A DNA stretch of 64,000 nucleotides, taken from positions 1 to 64,000 of the forward strand of contig NZ_LACC01000029.1 in NCBI RefSeq assembly GCF_000967965.1, written 5' to 3'. The translations under genes and the position numbers were made by a program. Positions 45,179-54,665 of the stretch are shown in pieces. Within the stretch, counting starts at the first letter, position 1, and the number at the start of each line of letters is the position of its first letter. Source of the DNA: Pseudomonas fluorescens. Lineage in GTDB: Bacteria; Pseudomonadota; Gammaproteobacteria; Pseudomonadales; Pseudomonadaceae. The notes under the pieces are model-generated. The model had not been told where the DNA came from. It saw nothing but the letters and a program-made list of their open reading frames with translations, and searched no databases.

Positions 45179-46066
45179 TCAGAGCACATAGACGAAAACA
45201 AACAGCCCGATCCACACCACATCCACGAAGTGCCAGTACCAGCTCGCCGCTTCGAAACCGAACTGGTGCTCGTTGTCGAAGTGCCCGCGCATGATCCGCA
45301 CCAGCATCACGAACAGGATGATGGTGCCGATGGTGACGTGGGCGCCGTGGAACCCGGTGAGCATGAAGAAGGTCGCGCCGTAGATACCCGAACCCAGGGT
45401 CAGGCCCAGTTCATGGTAGGCGTGCATGTACTCTTCGGCCTGGAAGGTGAGGAACGCACAACCGAGCAATACGGTGAGCGCCAGCCAGAGTTTCAGTGCG
45501 CCGCGATGGCCCTTTTTCAAGGCATGGTGGGCGATGGTCACGGTCACGCTGGAACTCACCAGCAACACGGTATTGAGCAGCGGCAGGCCCCAGGGGCTGA
45601 TGACTTCCTTGGGCGGTGGAAACAGTTTCGAGTCGGGGTTGCTCAGCAGCGGCCAGGTGAACTGGAAGTTCGGCCACAGCATGTGCGCGATGCCTTTGGC
45701 GCCTTCACCGCCGAGCGCCGGCCCGGAGATGTGACGGACATAGAACAGCGCGCCAAAAAAGGCGATGAAGAACATCACCTCCGAGAAAATGAACCAGCTC
45801 ATGCCCCAGCGGAACGAACGATCCATCTGTGCGCTGTACAAGCCGCCGCGACTTTCCTTGATCACCGTACCGAACCAGCCGAACAGCATGTAGGCCACCA
45901 ACAGCCCGCCGACGAAAAAGATCAGCGGCCCATGGGACTCCGGACGCGCCGCTTTCAGATCGTTGAACCAGGTAGCCAGGCCGTACACGGTGGTGACCAT
46001 GCCGAGCGTGGCGATGATCGGCCATTTGCTCTGGGCGGGAACGTAATAATGTTCATGAGTTGCCAT
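45179..46066 (-). CDS. Cytochrome c oxidase subunit III (aa3)
   Basis: The 295-residue polytopic protein (CoxC/CtaE) has the subunit III signatures MSWFIFSEVMFFIAFFGALF, GFHGAHVTIGTI and YWHFVDVVWIGLFVFVY. It stabilises the aa3 oxidase core. AAGGAG precedes the start. It is downstream of ctaG by 25 bases. Confidence 0.95.
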   Translation of the reverse strand: MATHEHYYVPAQSKWPIIATLGMVTTVYGLATWFNDLKAARPESHGPLIFFVGGLLVAYMLFGWFGTVIKESRGGLYSAQMDRSFRWGMSWFIFSEVMFFIAFFGALFYVRHISGPALGGEGAKGIAHMLWPNFQFTWPLLSNPDSKLFPPPKEVISPWGLPLLNTVLLVSSSVTVTIAHHALKKGHRGALKLWLALTVLLGCAFLTFQAEEYMHAYHELGLTLGSGIYGATFFMLTGFHGAHVTIGTIILFVMLVRIMRGHFDNEHQFGFEAASWYWHFVDVVWIGLFVFVYVL

Positions 46067-46091
46067 TTATTGTTCTCCTTATCGGGCACGC

Positions 46092-46643
46092 TCAGCCGCC
46101 AGTGTTTACAGCTACCGGTGGATGTCGGGCGGTGATATCGAACAGCGTATAAGACAGCGTCAGGTGCTTCACATCCTTGGGCATGTCACGGTCAACGATG
46201 AAACGTACCGGCATCTCGATCCGTTGACCGGGCTGCAGCACTTGCTGGGTAAAGCAGAAGCATTCGGTCTTGTGGAAGTACGCCGCCGCGGTGCTCGGCG
46301 CAATGCTCGGCACGGCCTGGGCACTCATCGGCTTATCGGTGGGGTTGTGAGCGATGAAGATCATTTCGTTCACCGCCCCCGGATGGGCCACCAGTTCCTC
46401 GCCCTTGGGATAGAAGTCCCAGGGCATGTCAGCGGTGTTGGTCGACAGAAACTGCACGCGCACCTGCCGCGAGGTGTCGACCGTCTGCTCACCCTCGTAC
46501 TGCCCGCCAGTCTTGCCATTAATGCCGAAGGCCTTGCACATCACGTCGTAGATCGGCACCAGGGCAAAGCCGAAGACAAACATTGCCACCACCACGGTCA
46601 GCAGGCGCGTGACCAGTTTCTTCATTGAAATCGAGTCAGCCAT
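46092..46643 (-). CDS. ctaG: Cytochrome c oxidase assembly protein CtaG
   Basis: The 183-residue COX11-type protein has one N-terminal span (LLTVVVAMFVFGFALVPIYD) and the copper-binding CFCFTQQVLQPGQ. It loads copper on the CuB centre. The ATG at 46643 is preferred over the 46661 start for family length. It is separated from coxA by a REP doublet rather than directly adjoining it. Confidence 0.93.
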   Translation of the reverse strand: MADSISMKKLVTRLLTVVVAMFVFGFALVPIYDVMCKAFGINGKTGGQYEGEQTVDTSRQVRVQFLSTNTADMPWDFYPKGEELVAHPGAVNEMIFIAHNPTDKPMSAQAVPSIAPSTAAAYFHKTECFCFTQQVLQPGQRIEMPVRFIVDRDMPKDVKHLTLSYTLFDITARHPPVAVNTGG

Positions 46644-46686
46644 GATTCCAATCCTCAACAAGCCCTGCCAGACATGAACACGGACC

Positions 46687-46819
46687 TGTGGCGAGGGGGC
46701 TTGCCCCCGTTCGGCTGCGAAGCAGCCCCAATATCTGCAATCTGGTTACACCAGGTAGACCGCATGGGCTGGTTTTGCGACTGCTGCGCAGCCGAACGGG
46801 GGCAAGCCCCCTCGCCACA
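46687..46819. repeat. REP doublet (REPIN) with 33-bp perfect arms between coxA and ctaG
   Basis: The arm at 46687-46719 (starting TGTGGCGAGGGGGCTTGCCC) and the arm at 46787-46819 are exact reverse complements over 33 bases, with about 67 bases between. It is a classic fluorescens REPIN of the GGGGGCTTGCCCCC class. It lies inside an otherwise tight operon. Confidence 0.9.
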
Positions 46820-46850
46820 AAGGTTTGACTTGTGCTCACAGAAGTGATGT

Positions 46851-48443
46851 TCATTTCACTTCCGGCGGCGTGGTGAAGGTGTGATACGGCGCCGGCGACG
46901 GAATGCTCCACTCCAGACCTTCAGCCCCGTCCCACGGTTTGGCCGGTGCTGGCGGGCCGCCGCGAATGGTCTTGATCACGATGAACAGGAAGAAGATCTG
47001 CGTGGCGCCGAACATGAATGCGCCGATCGACGACACCATGTTGAAGTCAGCGAACTGCAGGTTGTAGTCCGGAATCCGTCGCGGCATGCCCGCCAGTCCC
47101 ACGAAGTGCATAGGGAAGAAGGCCAGGTTCATGCCGATGAACGACAGCCAGAAATGCAGCTTGCCGAGGGTTTCGTCGTACATGTGGCCGGTCCATTTCG
47201 GCATCCAGTAGTAGGCCGAGGCGAAGATCCCGAAGATCGCCCCCGGCACCAGCACATAGTGGAAGTGCGCGACCACGAAGTAGGTGTCCTGGTACTGGAA
47301 GTCTGCCGGGGCGATGGCCAGCATCAACCCGGAGAAACCGCCGATGGAGAACAGGATCACGAACGCCACGGCAAACAGCATCGGCGTCTCGAACGTCAGC
47401 GAGCCCTGCCACATGGTGCTGGCCCAGTTGAACACCTTCACACCGGTAGGCACCGCGATCAGCAGCGTGGCGTACATGAAGAACAGCTCGCCCACCAACG
47501 GAATGCCGACCACGAACATGTGGTGCGCCCAGACGATGAACGACAGGAACGCGATACTCGCCGTGGCGTAGACCATCGAGGTGTAGCCGAACAACGGCTT
47601 GCGCGAAAAGGCCGGAATGATCGAGCTGACGGCGCCGAACGCCGGCAGGATCATGATGTACACCTCGGGGTGACCGAAGAACCAGAACACATGCTGGAAC
47701 AGCACCGGGTCTCCGCCACCGGCGGCACTGAAGAAACTGGTGCCGAAGTGGATGTCCATCAGCATCATCGTCACGCAACCGGCCAGTACCGGCATCACCG
47801 CGATCAGCAGGAACGCGGTGATCAGCCAAGTCCAGACGAACAACGGCATTTTCATCAGCGTCATGCCGGGGGCGCGCAGGTTGAGGATGGTGGCGATCAC
47901 GTTGATCGCGCCCATGATCGAACTGATCCCCATCAAGTGGATGGCGAAGATGAAGAAGGTCACGCTTTCCGGGGCGTAGGTGGTCGACAGCGGTGCGTAG
48001 AACGTCCAGCCGAAGTTCGGCCCGCCACCGGGGGTGAACAGGGTCGACACCAGCAGCAGGAACGCCGCCGGCAACAGCCAGAAGCTGAAGTTGTTCATGC
48101 GCGGCAGGGCCATGTCCGGCGCGCCGATCATCAGTGGGATCATCCAGTTGGCGAGGCCGACGAAGGCCGGCATCACCGCACCGAATACCATCACCAGACC
48201 GTGCATGGTGGTCATCTGGTTGAAGAATTCCGGCTGGACGATCTGCAGCCCCGGCTGAAACAGCTCGGCGCGAATCACCATCGCGAACGAACCGCCAAGC
48301 AGGAACATGCAGAACGCAAACCACAGGTACAGCGTACCGATGTCCTTGTGGTTGGTGGTCAGCACCCAGCGCATCAGGCCTTTGGCGGGGCCGTGGGCGT
48401 GGTCGGTGGCGGTATGAACATGTTCATCGATTACAGCAGTCAT
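46851..48443 (-). CDS. Cytochrome c oxidase subunit I (aa3)
   Basis: The 530-residue subunit (CoxA/CtaD) has the twelve-span haem-copper fold: TTMHGLVMVFGAVMPA (haem a ligand His), WFFGHPEVYIMILPAFG (CuB His and cross-linked Tyr), WAHHMFVVGI, and HFHYVLVPGAIFG (haem a3). AGGAG precedes the start at 48443. It is 83 bases after subunit II. Confidence 0.97.
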   Translation of the reverse strand: MTAVIDEHVHTATDHAHGPAKGLMRWVLTTNHKDIGTLYLWFAFCMFLLGGSFAMVIRAELFQPGLQIVQPEFFNQMTTMHGLVMVFGAVMPAFVGLANWMIPLMIGAPDMALPRMNNFSFWLLPAAFLLLVSTLFTPGGGPNFGWTFYAPLSTTYAPESVTFFIFAIHLMGISSIMGAINVIATILNLRAPGMTLMKMPLFVWTWLITAFLLIAVMPVLAGCVTMMLMDIHFGTSFFSAAGGGDPVLFQHVFWFFGHPEVYIMILPAFGAVSSIIPAFSRKPLFGYTSMVYATASIAFLSFIVWAHHMFVVGIPLVGELFFMYATLLIAVPTGVKVFNWASTMWQGSLTFETPMLFAVAFVILFSIGGFSGLMLAIAPADFQYQDTYFVVAHFHYVLVPGAIFGIFASAYYWMPKWTGHMYDETLGKLHFWLSFIGMNLAFFPMHFVGLAGMPRRIPDYNLQFADFNMVSSIGAFMFGATQIFFLFIVIKTIRGGPPAPAKPWDGAEGLEWSIPSPAPYHTFTTPPEVK

Positions 48444-48525
48444 GTCCTGTCTCCTGCAAACAGATGGGCTGGGCAGGCCAGGGTGTGTAGCCCCGACCGG
48501 TTCCTTACGTGCGCAATAGACCGGG

Positions 48526-49653
48526 TCATTTGCTTTCCGCCTGTTTCAGCTCCAGCACTTCTTTAGGCGTGACCATGTCGCCCTTGTTGTTGCCCCAGGC
48601 GTTACGCTCATAGGTCACGACCGCTGCGATATCGACTTCCGAGAGTTGTTTGCCGAACGCGGCCATGGCGGTGCCAGGCTTGCCGTGGAAGACAATGCTC
48701 AGGTGAGCCTCTTTGGGCCCGGTGGCGATCTTCGAGCCCTTGAGCGCCGGGAACATCGGCGGCAGGCCCTGGCCTTCGGCTTGGTGACAGGCCACGCAGG
48801 TGGTGTGATAGATCTTGTCGCCGCGATCCTTGAGCTCGTCGAGGGTCCATTCCTTGCTGGTCAGCTCTTTGAGCTGCGCGGCCTCGGTCTTGCGATCGGC
48901 CAGCCATTTTTCGTAATCGGCCTTTTCCTTGACCTCGACCACGGTCGGCATGAAGCCGTGATCCTTGCCGCACAACTCGGCGCACTGGCCACGGTAGATG
49001 CCGGGCTTGTCGACACGGGTCCAGGCTTCATTGACGAACCCGGGAATCGCATCGCGCTTGACCGCGAATGCCGGCACCCACCAGGAGTGGATCACGTCGG
49101 CGGAGGTCACCAGGAAGCGCACTTTGGCACCGACCGGCAGCACCAATGGCTTGTCGACTTCGAGCAGGTAGTGCTCGCCCTTGGTTTCCTTGTTGTGGAT
49201 CTGATCCTGTGGGGTGGTCAGGTTGCTGAAGAACTCGACGTCCTGGCCCAGGTATTTGTAGTGCCACTTCCACTGGTAGCCGGTGATCTGGATATCGATT
49301 TCCGGCTCGCTGGCGTCGTACATCTTGATCAGGGTCGCGGTAGCGGGAACCGCCATGGCCACCAGGATCAGGAAGGGCACGATGGTCCAGAGGATTTCGA
49401 CGGTGGTACTTTCATGAAATTTGGCGGCCACCTGCCCGGTCGAGCGGCGGTGGAGAATCATCGACCAGAACATGGCACCAAATACGATGATGCCGATCAC
49501 CACACAGATCCAGAAAATGATCATGTGCAGGTCGAATACTGCGTGACTGATTTCAGTCGCTCCAGGCGCCATATTCACAGTCCAGGCCGCTTGCGCCTGA
49601 CTGAAAATCGACCACAACAGGAGGCCCATCCAGACATGTGGATGTCGCATCAT
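48526..49653 (-). CDS. Cytochrome c oxidase subunit II with fused cytochrome c domain
   Basis: The 375-residue subunit (CoxB/CtaC) has a signal peptide, two spans (about 45-110) and a CuA domain with GQCAELCGKDHGFM and upstream His. A C-terminal cytochrome c domain carries CVACHQAEG, making it a caa3-type chain. It receives electrons and opens the structural run coxB-coxA-(REPIN)-ctaG-coxC. GGGGA lies eight bases before the start. Confidence 0.96.
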   Translation of the reverse strand: MMRHPHVWMGLLLWSIFSQAQAAWTVNMAPGATEISHAVFDLHMIIFWICVVIGIIVFGAMFWSMILHRRSTGQVAAKFHESTTVEILWTIVPFLILVAMAVPATATLIKMYDASEPEIDIQITGYQWKWHYKYLGQDVEFFSNLTTPQDQIHNKETKGEHYLLEVDKPLVLPVGAKVRFLVTSADVIHSWWVPAFAVKRDAIPGFVNEAWTRVDKPGIYRGQCAELCGKDHGFMPTVVEVKEKADYEKWLADRKTEAAQLKELTSKEWTLDELKDRGDKIYHTTCVACHQAEGQGLPPMFPALKGSKIATGPKEAHLSIVFHGKPGTAMAAFGKQLSEVDIAAVVTYERNAWGNNKGDMVTPKEVLELKQAESK

Positions 49654-50022
49654 TGCGGGTTCCCCTTATCGTTCTTGTTATCCCGCCGGCTTTCACCTGC
49701 GGCAAGGGAGCGGCTGCATCAGACTACGAACTTGAGCACCGGGCCTTGCTGCATATGCAGTCGGGCGTCATCAGCTAACTCCATTCCAACCCGAGTATAG
49801 ACAGCGACTCTCACCTCGCAATGCGAAGGCGTAAATGATCTGAAACAGCATTAACTTGCGTTGCAGGGCACGAATGGAGAAGGATGCAGACGAGTGGTGG
49901 CAAACCGATATAACGGGGCCGTCTCAAGGATGAAATAATTATGACAAATGCGTCTTAGCATTTTTCGTAAGCCAGCTAAGTTATGTCTTCCCTATTTCAT
50001 TGCCTTGTTTCCTGGAGTTTTC
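49654..50022. promoter_or_regulatory. Divergent upstream region of coxB and the PA0104-like gene
   Basis: About 370 bases with no gene. A 12-bp palindrome, CTGCATATGCAG (49749-49760), lies near coxB. AT-rich sequence near 49930-49980 is the likely promoter for the plus-strand gene. No regulator site was identified with confidence. Confidence 0.4.
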
Positions 50023-50673
50023 ATGAACACCGCCGCATTGCGCGAGCAGATCCAAAAAGCCCAACAACACGAAGCCGAGACCGGCCTGCTGACGCGTCAG
50101 CTGGAAAGCAAGCTGCCTCATCTGCACCCGGCGATCCAATTGCCGGAGACCGATACCAGCGGCGTACTGACGCGATTTGTCGCCGCCTACATCGAAGAAG
50201 TGCCCGATCTGCTGGATGCAGCCAATGAAGTCGCCAGGGAAGCGGGCATTGAGTCACAGATCAAACCGGTGCTGACAATCGCCGAGCAGTACTTCCTCCA
50301 GCCGCCAGCCATCATGGCCGGCCATGTCGGGCTCGACAGCCTGCTGGATGAAGCCTATCTGGCGCACCGGTTTGTCGAAGAGGTCAACGACCTGTACATC
50401 AAGCATTTCGGCCAGCCACTGATCCCCTTGGACATGACTGTCGCTAACCTGATTGCTCACCAATTGATCGGTGAGTCGTTCGCCAACCAACTGGACGAAG
50501 TGGTGCATCACGCCATCGACGAGATGCTCAACGACGAAAGCTTCGCACTGGAGTCGGTAGAAGCCTACCGCGAGAAGCTCAACAGCCCGGACACCGGCAC
50601 CGCGTGGAAACGCTGGCCGTGCATGTCCCGTCGTTTGGGTGTAGGCCTGGAACTGGATCAGCCGGCGGCTTGA
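50023..50673 (+). CDS. PA0104-like hypothetical protein
   Basis: The 216-residue soluble protein begins MNTAALREQIQKAQ. It is mostly alpha-helical and acidic with no signal or membrane segment. TGGAG precedes the ATG at 50023; the frame extends upstream to 49948 without a ribosome site. It is divergent from coxB as in P. aeruginosa (PA0104). No motif is recognised, so function is open. Confidence 0.75.
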   Translation: MNTAALREQIQKAQQHEAETGLLTRQLESKLPHLHPAIQLPETDTSGVLTRFVAAYIEEVPDLLDAANEVAREAGIESQIKPVLTIAEQYFLQPPAIMAGHVGLDSLLDEAYLAHRFVEEVNDLYIKHFGQPLIPLDMTVANLIAHQLIGESFANQLDEVVHHAIDEMLNDESFALESVEAYREKLNSPDTGTAWKRWPCMSRRLGVGLELDQPAA

Positions 50674-50694
50674 TCCACCGGTAATCACAATCCC

Positions 50695-50783
50695 CTGTAG
50701 GAGCGAGCTTGCTCACGATGAGGCCATGTCATTCAACATCAAAGTTGACTGATCCGCCGCCATCGCGAGCAAGCTCGCACACA
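50695..50783. repeat. Degenerate REP doublet
   Basis: TGTAGGAGCGAGCTTGCTCA faces CGCGAGCAAGCTCGCACACA about 50 bases away. The arms are imperfect, unlike the REPINs at 29979 and 46687. It separates the PA0104-like gene from the converging SulP gene. Confidence 0.7.
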
Positions 50784-50790
50784 TTGGACC

Positions 50791-52317
50791 TCAACCAGCC
50801 GCACCTATACCTGTATTCGTCCGCACCCGTCCCTCAAGCCTGCGCTTCAACCCCCGCGATTCAATCAACAGCTTCGAGCCCTTGGCCGCATTCGCCCGGC
50901 CCCACTCCTCCAGTAGCTCCAGACACGAGTGATCGATGTAGCTCAGGTTGTTGAGCGGCACATGCACCGTCGCGCCGGGTGGAATACTGCCCAGCACCTG
51001 GGTCAGCGCCGGCACTTTGAGGAAGGTCGCCGCGCCCACCAGGCGCAATTCCATTTCCCCTTCCTGCGGCAGGTCGATCAGGCTGATTTTCAACCGCGAA
51101 GCTTTCAGCGCCAGTTTCACCAGCGTCAGGCCGAAGCCAATCAACACGCCGGTCAGCAGGTCCGTGAAAACAATGGCGAGCGCGGTTGCCGCATAGGTGA
51201 ACATCGGCGCCCGACCATACCGGCCCAAACCACGGAAGACCTTGAGATCCACCAGCTTGAAACCGGTGTAAACCAGCACGCCCGCCAGGCTCGCCACCGG
51301 AATGCTTTGCAGCACGCTGGAAAACAACAGTACAAACGCCAACAACCACAGGCCGTGGAAAATGGTCGAAAAACGCGTAGTTGCGCCGGCCTGAACATTC
51401 GCCGAACTGCGCACGATAACGCCAGTCATCGGCAACGCCCCAAGCAGGCCACACAGCATGTTGCCGATACCTTGCGCCGACAGTTCCCGGTCGAAGTCCG
51501 AGCGCTGACCACTGTGCATGCGATCAACTGCGGCGGCTGAGAGCAAGGTTTCGGCGCTCGCGATGAAGGCCACGGCAAACGCCGCGATCAGCAAGTTCGG
51601 ATCAGCCAGGTTGAGCAGATCCGCGGGCTTCAGCCAGTCGATGGCCTCCGTCAGGTTGGCCGGAACCTCAACCCGTTTGACCTGCAACGCCAGCACCAGA
51701 CTGGCAAGCGTGGCCAGACCGACGCCTAGCAATGCGCCAGGAATGAAGCGCAGGGATTGCGGACGGAATTTCTCCCACAGCCACATGACGGCGATCGTCG
51801 ACAAACCGAGCAAACCGGCTTGCCAGCCAAACGTGGGCAACGCCTGAGCCAGCGCCGCCGGGAAGGCCGCCAGGTTATCCAGGCCCGAGGGTTTGGGTAC
51901 GGCATCGAGCATCACATGCACCTGAGACAGGATGATCAGCACGCCAATCCCGGCCAGCATGCCGTACACCACCGCCGGTGCCGTCACCCGAAACCAGCAG
52001 CCCAGCTTCAAACGGCCAGCCACCAGTTGCAGCAAACCCGCCAGCAACAGAATGGGCCCAAGCATGGCGATACCGTGCTGGCGGACCAACTCGAATACCA
52101 GAACGGCCAGGCCCGCCGCCGGGCCGCTGACCTGCAGCGGCGAACCGGCCAACCAGCCGACCACCAGACCACCGATGATGCCGGTGATCAGGCCTTTGGC
52201 CGGTGGCAGCCCCGAGGCAATCGCGATGCCCATGCACAGGGGCAGGGCGACCAGAAACACAACCACCGAAGCCAGCAGCTCCCGTGGCAGAACAGCTTTG
52301 AGTCGAGCAGCACGCAT
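50791..52317 (-). CDS. SulP-family anion transporter with STAS domain
   Basis: The 508-residue membrane protein has the SulP core (AIASGLPPAKGLITGIIGGL, GPAAGLAVLVF) and a C-terminal STAS domain (about 410-508, NLSYIDHSCLELLEEW). The neighbouring carbonic anhydrase suggests bicarbonate transport, as for other SulP-CA pairs; sulfate is also possible. The start at 52317 has GGGAG at good spacing. An upstream ATG at 52347 is weaker. Confidence 0.88.
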   Translation of the reverse strand: MRAARLKAVLPRELLASVVVFLVALPLCMGIAIASGLPPAKGLITGIIGGLVVGWLAGSPLQVSGPAAGLAVLVFELVRQHGIAMLGPILLLAGLLQLVAGRLKLGCWFRVTAPAVVYGMLAGIGVLIILSQVHVMLDAVPKPSGLDNLAAFPAALAQALPTFGWQAGLLGLSTIAVMWLWEKFRPQSLRFIPGALLGVGLATLASLVLALQVKRVEVPANLTEAIDWLKPADLLNLADPNLLIAAFAVAFIASAETLLSAAAVDRMHSGQRSDFDRELSAQGIGNMLCGLLGALPMTGVIVRSSANVQAGATTRFSTIFHGLWLLAFVLLFSSVLQSIPVASLAGVLVYTGFKLVDLKVFRGLGRYGRAPMFTYAATALAIVFTDLLTGVLIGFGLTLVKLALKASRLKISLIDLPQEGEMELRLVGAATFLKVPALTQVLGSIPPGATVHVPLNNLSYIDHSCLELLEEWGRANAAKGSKLLIESRGLKRRLEGRVRTNTGIGAAG

Positions 52318-52407
52318 GGTGAATCTCCCGATGTTTTCTTCAGGCATGGCAAAGCCAGGCTGCCTGAATGGCAGCCTCGGCTGAACCACACAACGATTTA
52401 GGAGGGT

Positions 52408-53139
52408 TTAGAAGCGCGCTTTGGGCGTCGCCACGGGAATTGGCAGGCTGCCATTGAGTGGCAGGAAACAGCCTTGATCGGCGTCGTACGCTTTGATTTC
52501 GCTGGTTTCGATGTTGTAGACCCAGCCGTGAATAAATAACTGACCGTTGGCCATGCGCGAGGCCACCGACGGATGGGTGCGCAGATGCTGCAATTGGGCA
52601 ATCACATTCTCTTCGGTGAGGATGTGCATGCTTTCACTTTCGCTAGAGCAGTTGCAGTTCTCCTGCACCATGGTTTTGGCCACTTCGGCATGACGCAGCC
52701 AGGCTTTGACCGTGGGCATTTTTTCCAGACTGTCCGGGTTGAGCACCGCGCGCATGGCACCGCAGTCGGAATGCCCGCAAATGATGATGTGATGCACCCC
52801 CAAAGCCAGTACGGCGTACTCGATGGCCGTAGAAACACCGCCGTTCATTTGCCCGTAGGGCGGCACGACGTTGCCCACGTTACGAGTCACGAACAGGTCG
52901 CCGGGGGAACTCTGGGTAATCAACTCGGGAACGATGCGCGAGTCGGCGCAGGCGATGAACATCGCTCGTGGCCGCTGGGCCGTGGCGAGTTTCTTGAAGA
53001 GCTCTTCCTGCTGAGGAAAGATCTCATGATGAAAATGCAAAAAGCCGTCAACGATATGCTGCAACGCTGCATCGGCGGTTTCGGCCTCGGGTTGGGCTGA
53101 AGCCGACGCAGCCAACGGCTGTTTATCCTTGTCACTCAT
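52408..53139 (-). CDS. Beta-class carbonic anhydrase
   Basis: The 243-residue enzyme interconverts CO2 and bicarbonate. Zinc ligands C64, H123 and C126, plus the dyad D66-R68 in CADSRIVPE and GHSDCGAM, are present. It is upstream of and codirectional with the SulP gene by 90 bases, likely one operon that handles bicarbonate. The N-terminal 25 residues are low complexity. Confidence 0.94.
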   Translation of the reverse strand: MSDKDKQPLAASASAQPEAETADAALQHIVDGFLHFHHEIFPQQEELFKKLATAQRPRAMFIACADSRIVPELITQSSPGDLFVTRNVGNVVPPYGQMNGGVSTAIEYAVLALGVHHIIICGHSDCGAMRAVLNPDSLEKMPTVKAWLRHAEVAKTMVQENCNCSSESESMHILTEENVIAQLQHLRTHPSVASRMANGQLFIHGWVYNIETSEIKAYDADQGCFLPLNGSLPIPVATPKARF

Positions 53140-53313
53140 CAATTCATCCTCATTGGCGGGCTCAGGGAGTCATCCCGTGCGGTCCGGTGTGAAGCCAGTG
53201 GCTGGTTAAAAAACATCCAGGTCAAGCATCTCGACCCATCAGTCACTCGATGAACAAGGTAGCGGCCGAATCTTAATTGAAACTGAATAAAACGCTCTAG
53301 AATGCGTGTTACA

Positions 53314-53332
53314 GGTCACAAAAAACGTGACC
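53314..53332. promoter_or_regulatory. Inverted repeat between carbonic anhydrase and radical SAM genes
   Basis: GGTCAC-AAAAAAC-GTGACC lies about 175 bases upstream of the carbonic anhydrase start. It resembles a regulator site more than a terminator because no T run follows. No regulator is assigned. The radical SAM gene ends at 53384. Confidence 0.35.
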
Positions 53333-53383
53333 AGCCTAAGGCGTGAGCGCGGTCTTCAGTACTCAACCATAGGCCAATTGTCC

Positions 53384-54442
53384 TCAAATCAACGACATTT
53401 GGCGACCGGGCGGACAAAAGGCATTGCAGTCCAGGTCAAAGCCTTCCCGGTGATTGAGCCCCAGGCGCTTGATGGTTTTGGCAAAGCGCTGTGCCAGCAG
53501 GTCGGCGAAAGGGCCTTCACCGCGCATTCGTGCGCCAAAGCGGCTGTCGTAGAGCTCACCGCCACGGCTCTGGCGAATCAGGCTCAGCACATGCGCCGCC
53601 CGTTGCGGATAGTGGGCGCCCAGCCATTCTTCGAACAGTGGCGCCACTTCCAGCGGCAGACGCAACATCATGTAAGCAGCACTTTTCGCCCCGGCCGCAT
53701 GAGCCTCGGTGAGCAGGCTTTCGAGCTCACTGTCGTTGATCATCGGAATCATCGGTGAACACAGCACGCCCACCGGAATGCCCGCCTCGCGCATGACCCT
53801 GATCGCCCGCAACCGGGCCTTGGGCGCCGCAGCGCGGGGTTCAAGGATGCGTTTGAGTTCGTCGTCCAGGGTGGTCAGGCTGATCATTACTGCCACCAGT
53901 CTTTGGCTGGCAAGCTCGGTCAGCAGGTCCAGGTCGCGAAGAATCAGTGAGCCCTTGGTGACGATAGTCACGGGTTGTCGGTAACGCAGGAGTACTTCGA
54001 GGGTTTGCCTGGTGATCCTGTATTCACGCTCGATCGGCTGATAGGGGTCGGTGTTGGAGCCGAGGTTGATCGGCGCACATTGATACCCACGTTTTGAGAG
54101 TTGCTCCTCCAGCACCTGCGCGGCGTTGGTCTTGGCGATGAGTCTGGTTTCGAAATCCAGCCCGGGCGACATGTCCCAATAGGCATGGCTGGGCCTCGCG
54201 TAGCAATAGATACAGCCATGCTCGCAACCGCGATAGGGATTGATCGATCGGTCGAAGGGTAAGTCCGGTGACGTGTTGCGGGTAATGATGGTTTTCGCCG
54301 TTTCAATGCTCACCTCGGTGCCCTGGGTGAGTGGTACTTCCTGGTACCAGCCGTCGTCCTCAACCACCGAATGGCTGGGGGCAAAGCGATTGTGCGGGTT
54401 GGTTGCGGTGCCGCGACCACGGGGAGGCAGAGAGCTAACCAT
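53384..54442 (-). CDS. PA0069-family radical SAM protein (SOS-regulated)
   Basis: The 352-residue protein has the radical SAM cluster CEHGCIYC (CxxxCxxC) followed by YARPSH, as in SplB-like and Rv2578c-like proteins, plus NLGSNTDPYQPIE. Spore photoproduct lyase-like enzymes repair DNA; this one is not shown to. A near-perfect LexA box sits at 54459-54474, just before the ribosome site (AAGGAG), so SOS control is expected. PA0069 is in the P. aeruginosa SOS regulon as I recall. Confidence 0.88.
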   Translation of the reverse strand: MVSSLPPRGRGTATNPHNRFAPSHSVVEDDGWYQEVPLTQGTEVSIETAKTIITRNTSPDLPFDRSINPYRGCEHGCIYCYARPSHAYWDMSPGLDFETRLIAKTNAAQVLEEQLSKRGYQCAPINLGSNTDPYQPIEREYRITRQTLEVLLRYRQPVTIVTKGSLILRDLDLLTELASQRLVAVMISLTTLDDELKRILEPRAAAPKARLRAIRVMREAGIPVGVLCSPMIPMINDSELESLLTEAHAAGAKSAAYMMLRLPLEVAPLFEEWLGAHYPQRAAHVLSLIRQSRGGELYDSRFGARMRGEGPFADLLAQRFAKTIKRLGLNHREGFDLDCNAFCPPGRQMSLI

Positions 54443-54458
54443 CGGCGGACTCCTTGAT

Positions 54459-54474
54459 CTGTATATCCATACAG
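54459..54474. promoter_or_regulatory. LexA box upstream of the radical SAM gene
   Basis: CTGTATATCCATACAG fits the CTG-N10-CAG LexA consensus with the inner AT-rich positions matching the ideal TATATATATA at nearly all places. It begins 17 bases upstream of the start codon at 54442. LexA bound here should repress the gene until DNA damage. Confidence 0.85.
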
Positions 54475-54665
54475 TATCCGAAGTGCTGCGAATCGACCAG
54501 TACCGCTCAGCCATTCATCTGGCGACAGGGTGCCGTGAGCTGACCTGTTCAACAATGATGAGAAAACTGAGGAAACATATAGTCAGTGGTTAGATCCAAT
54601 ACCCACCCGTATATTCAGCCCGACAAGCAACACCCTCAACAGCCATCAAATAAAGGGATTTATTA

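Noticed and set aside
46881..48566. 561-codon frame antisense to coxA
   Set aside because: It is a shadow of the conserved subunit I gene, with an Arg/His-rich product and no family.
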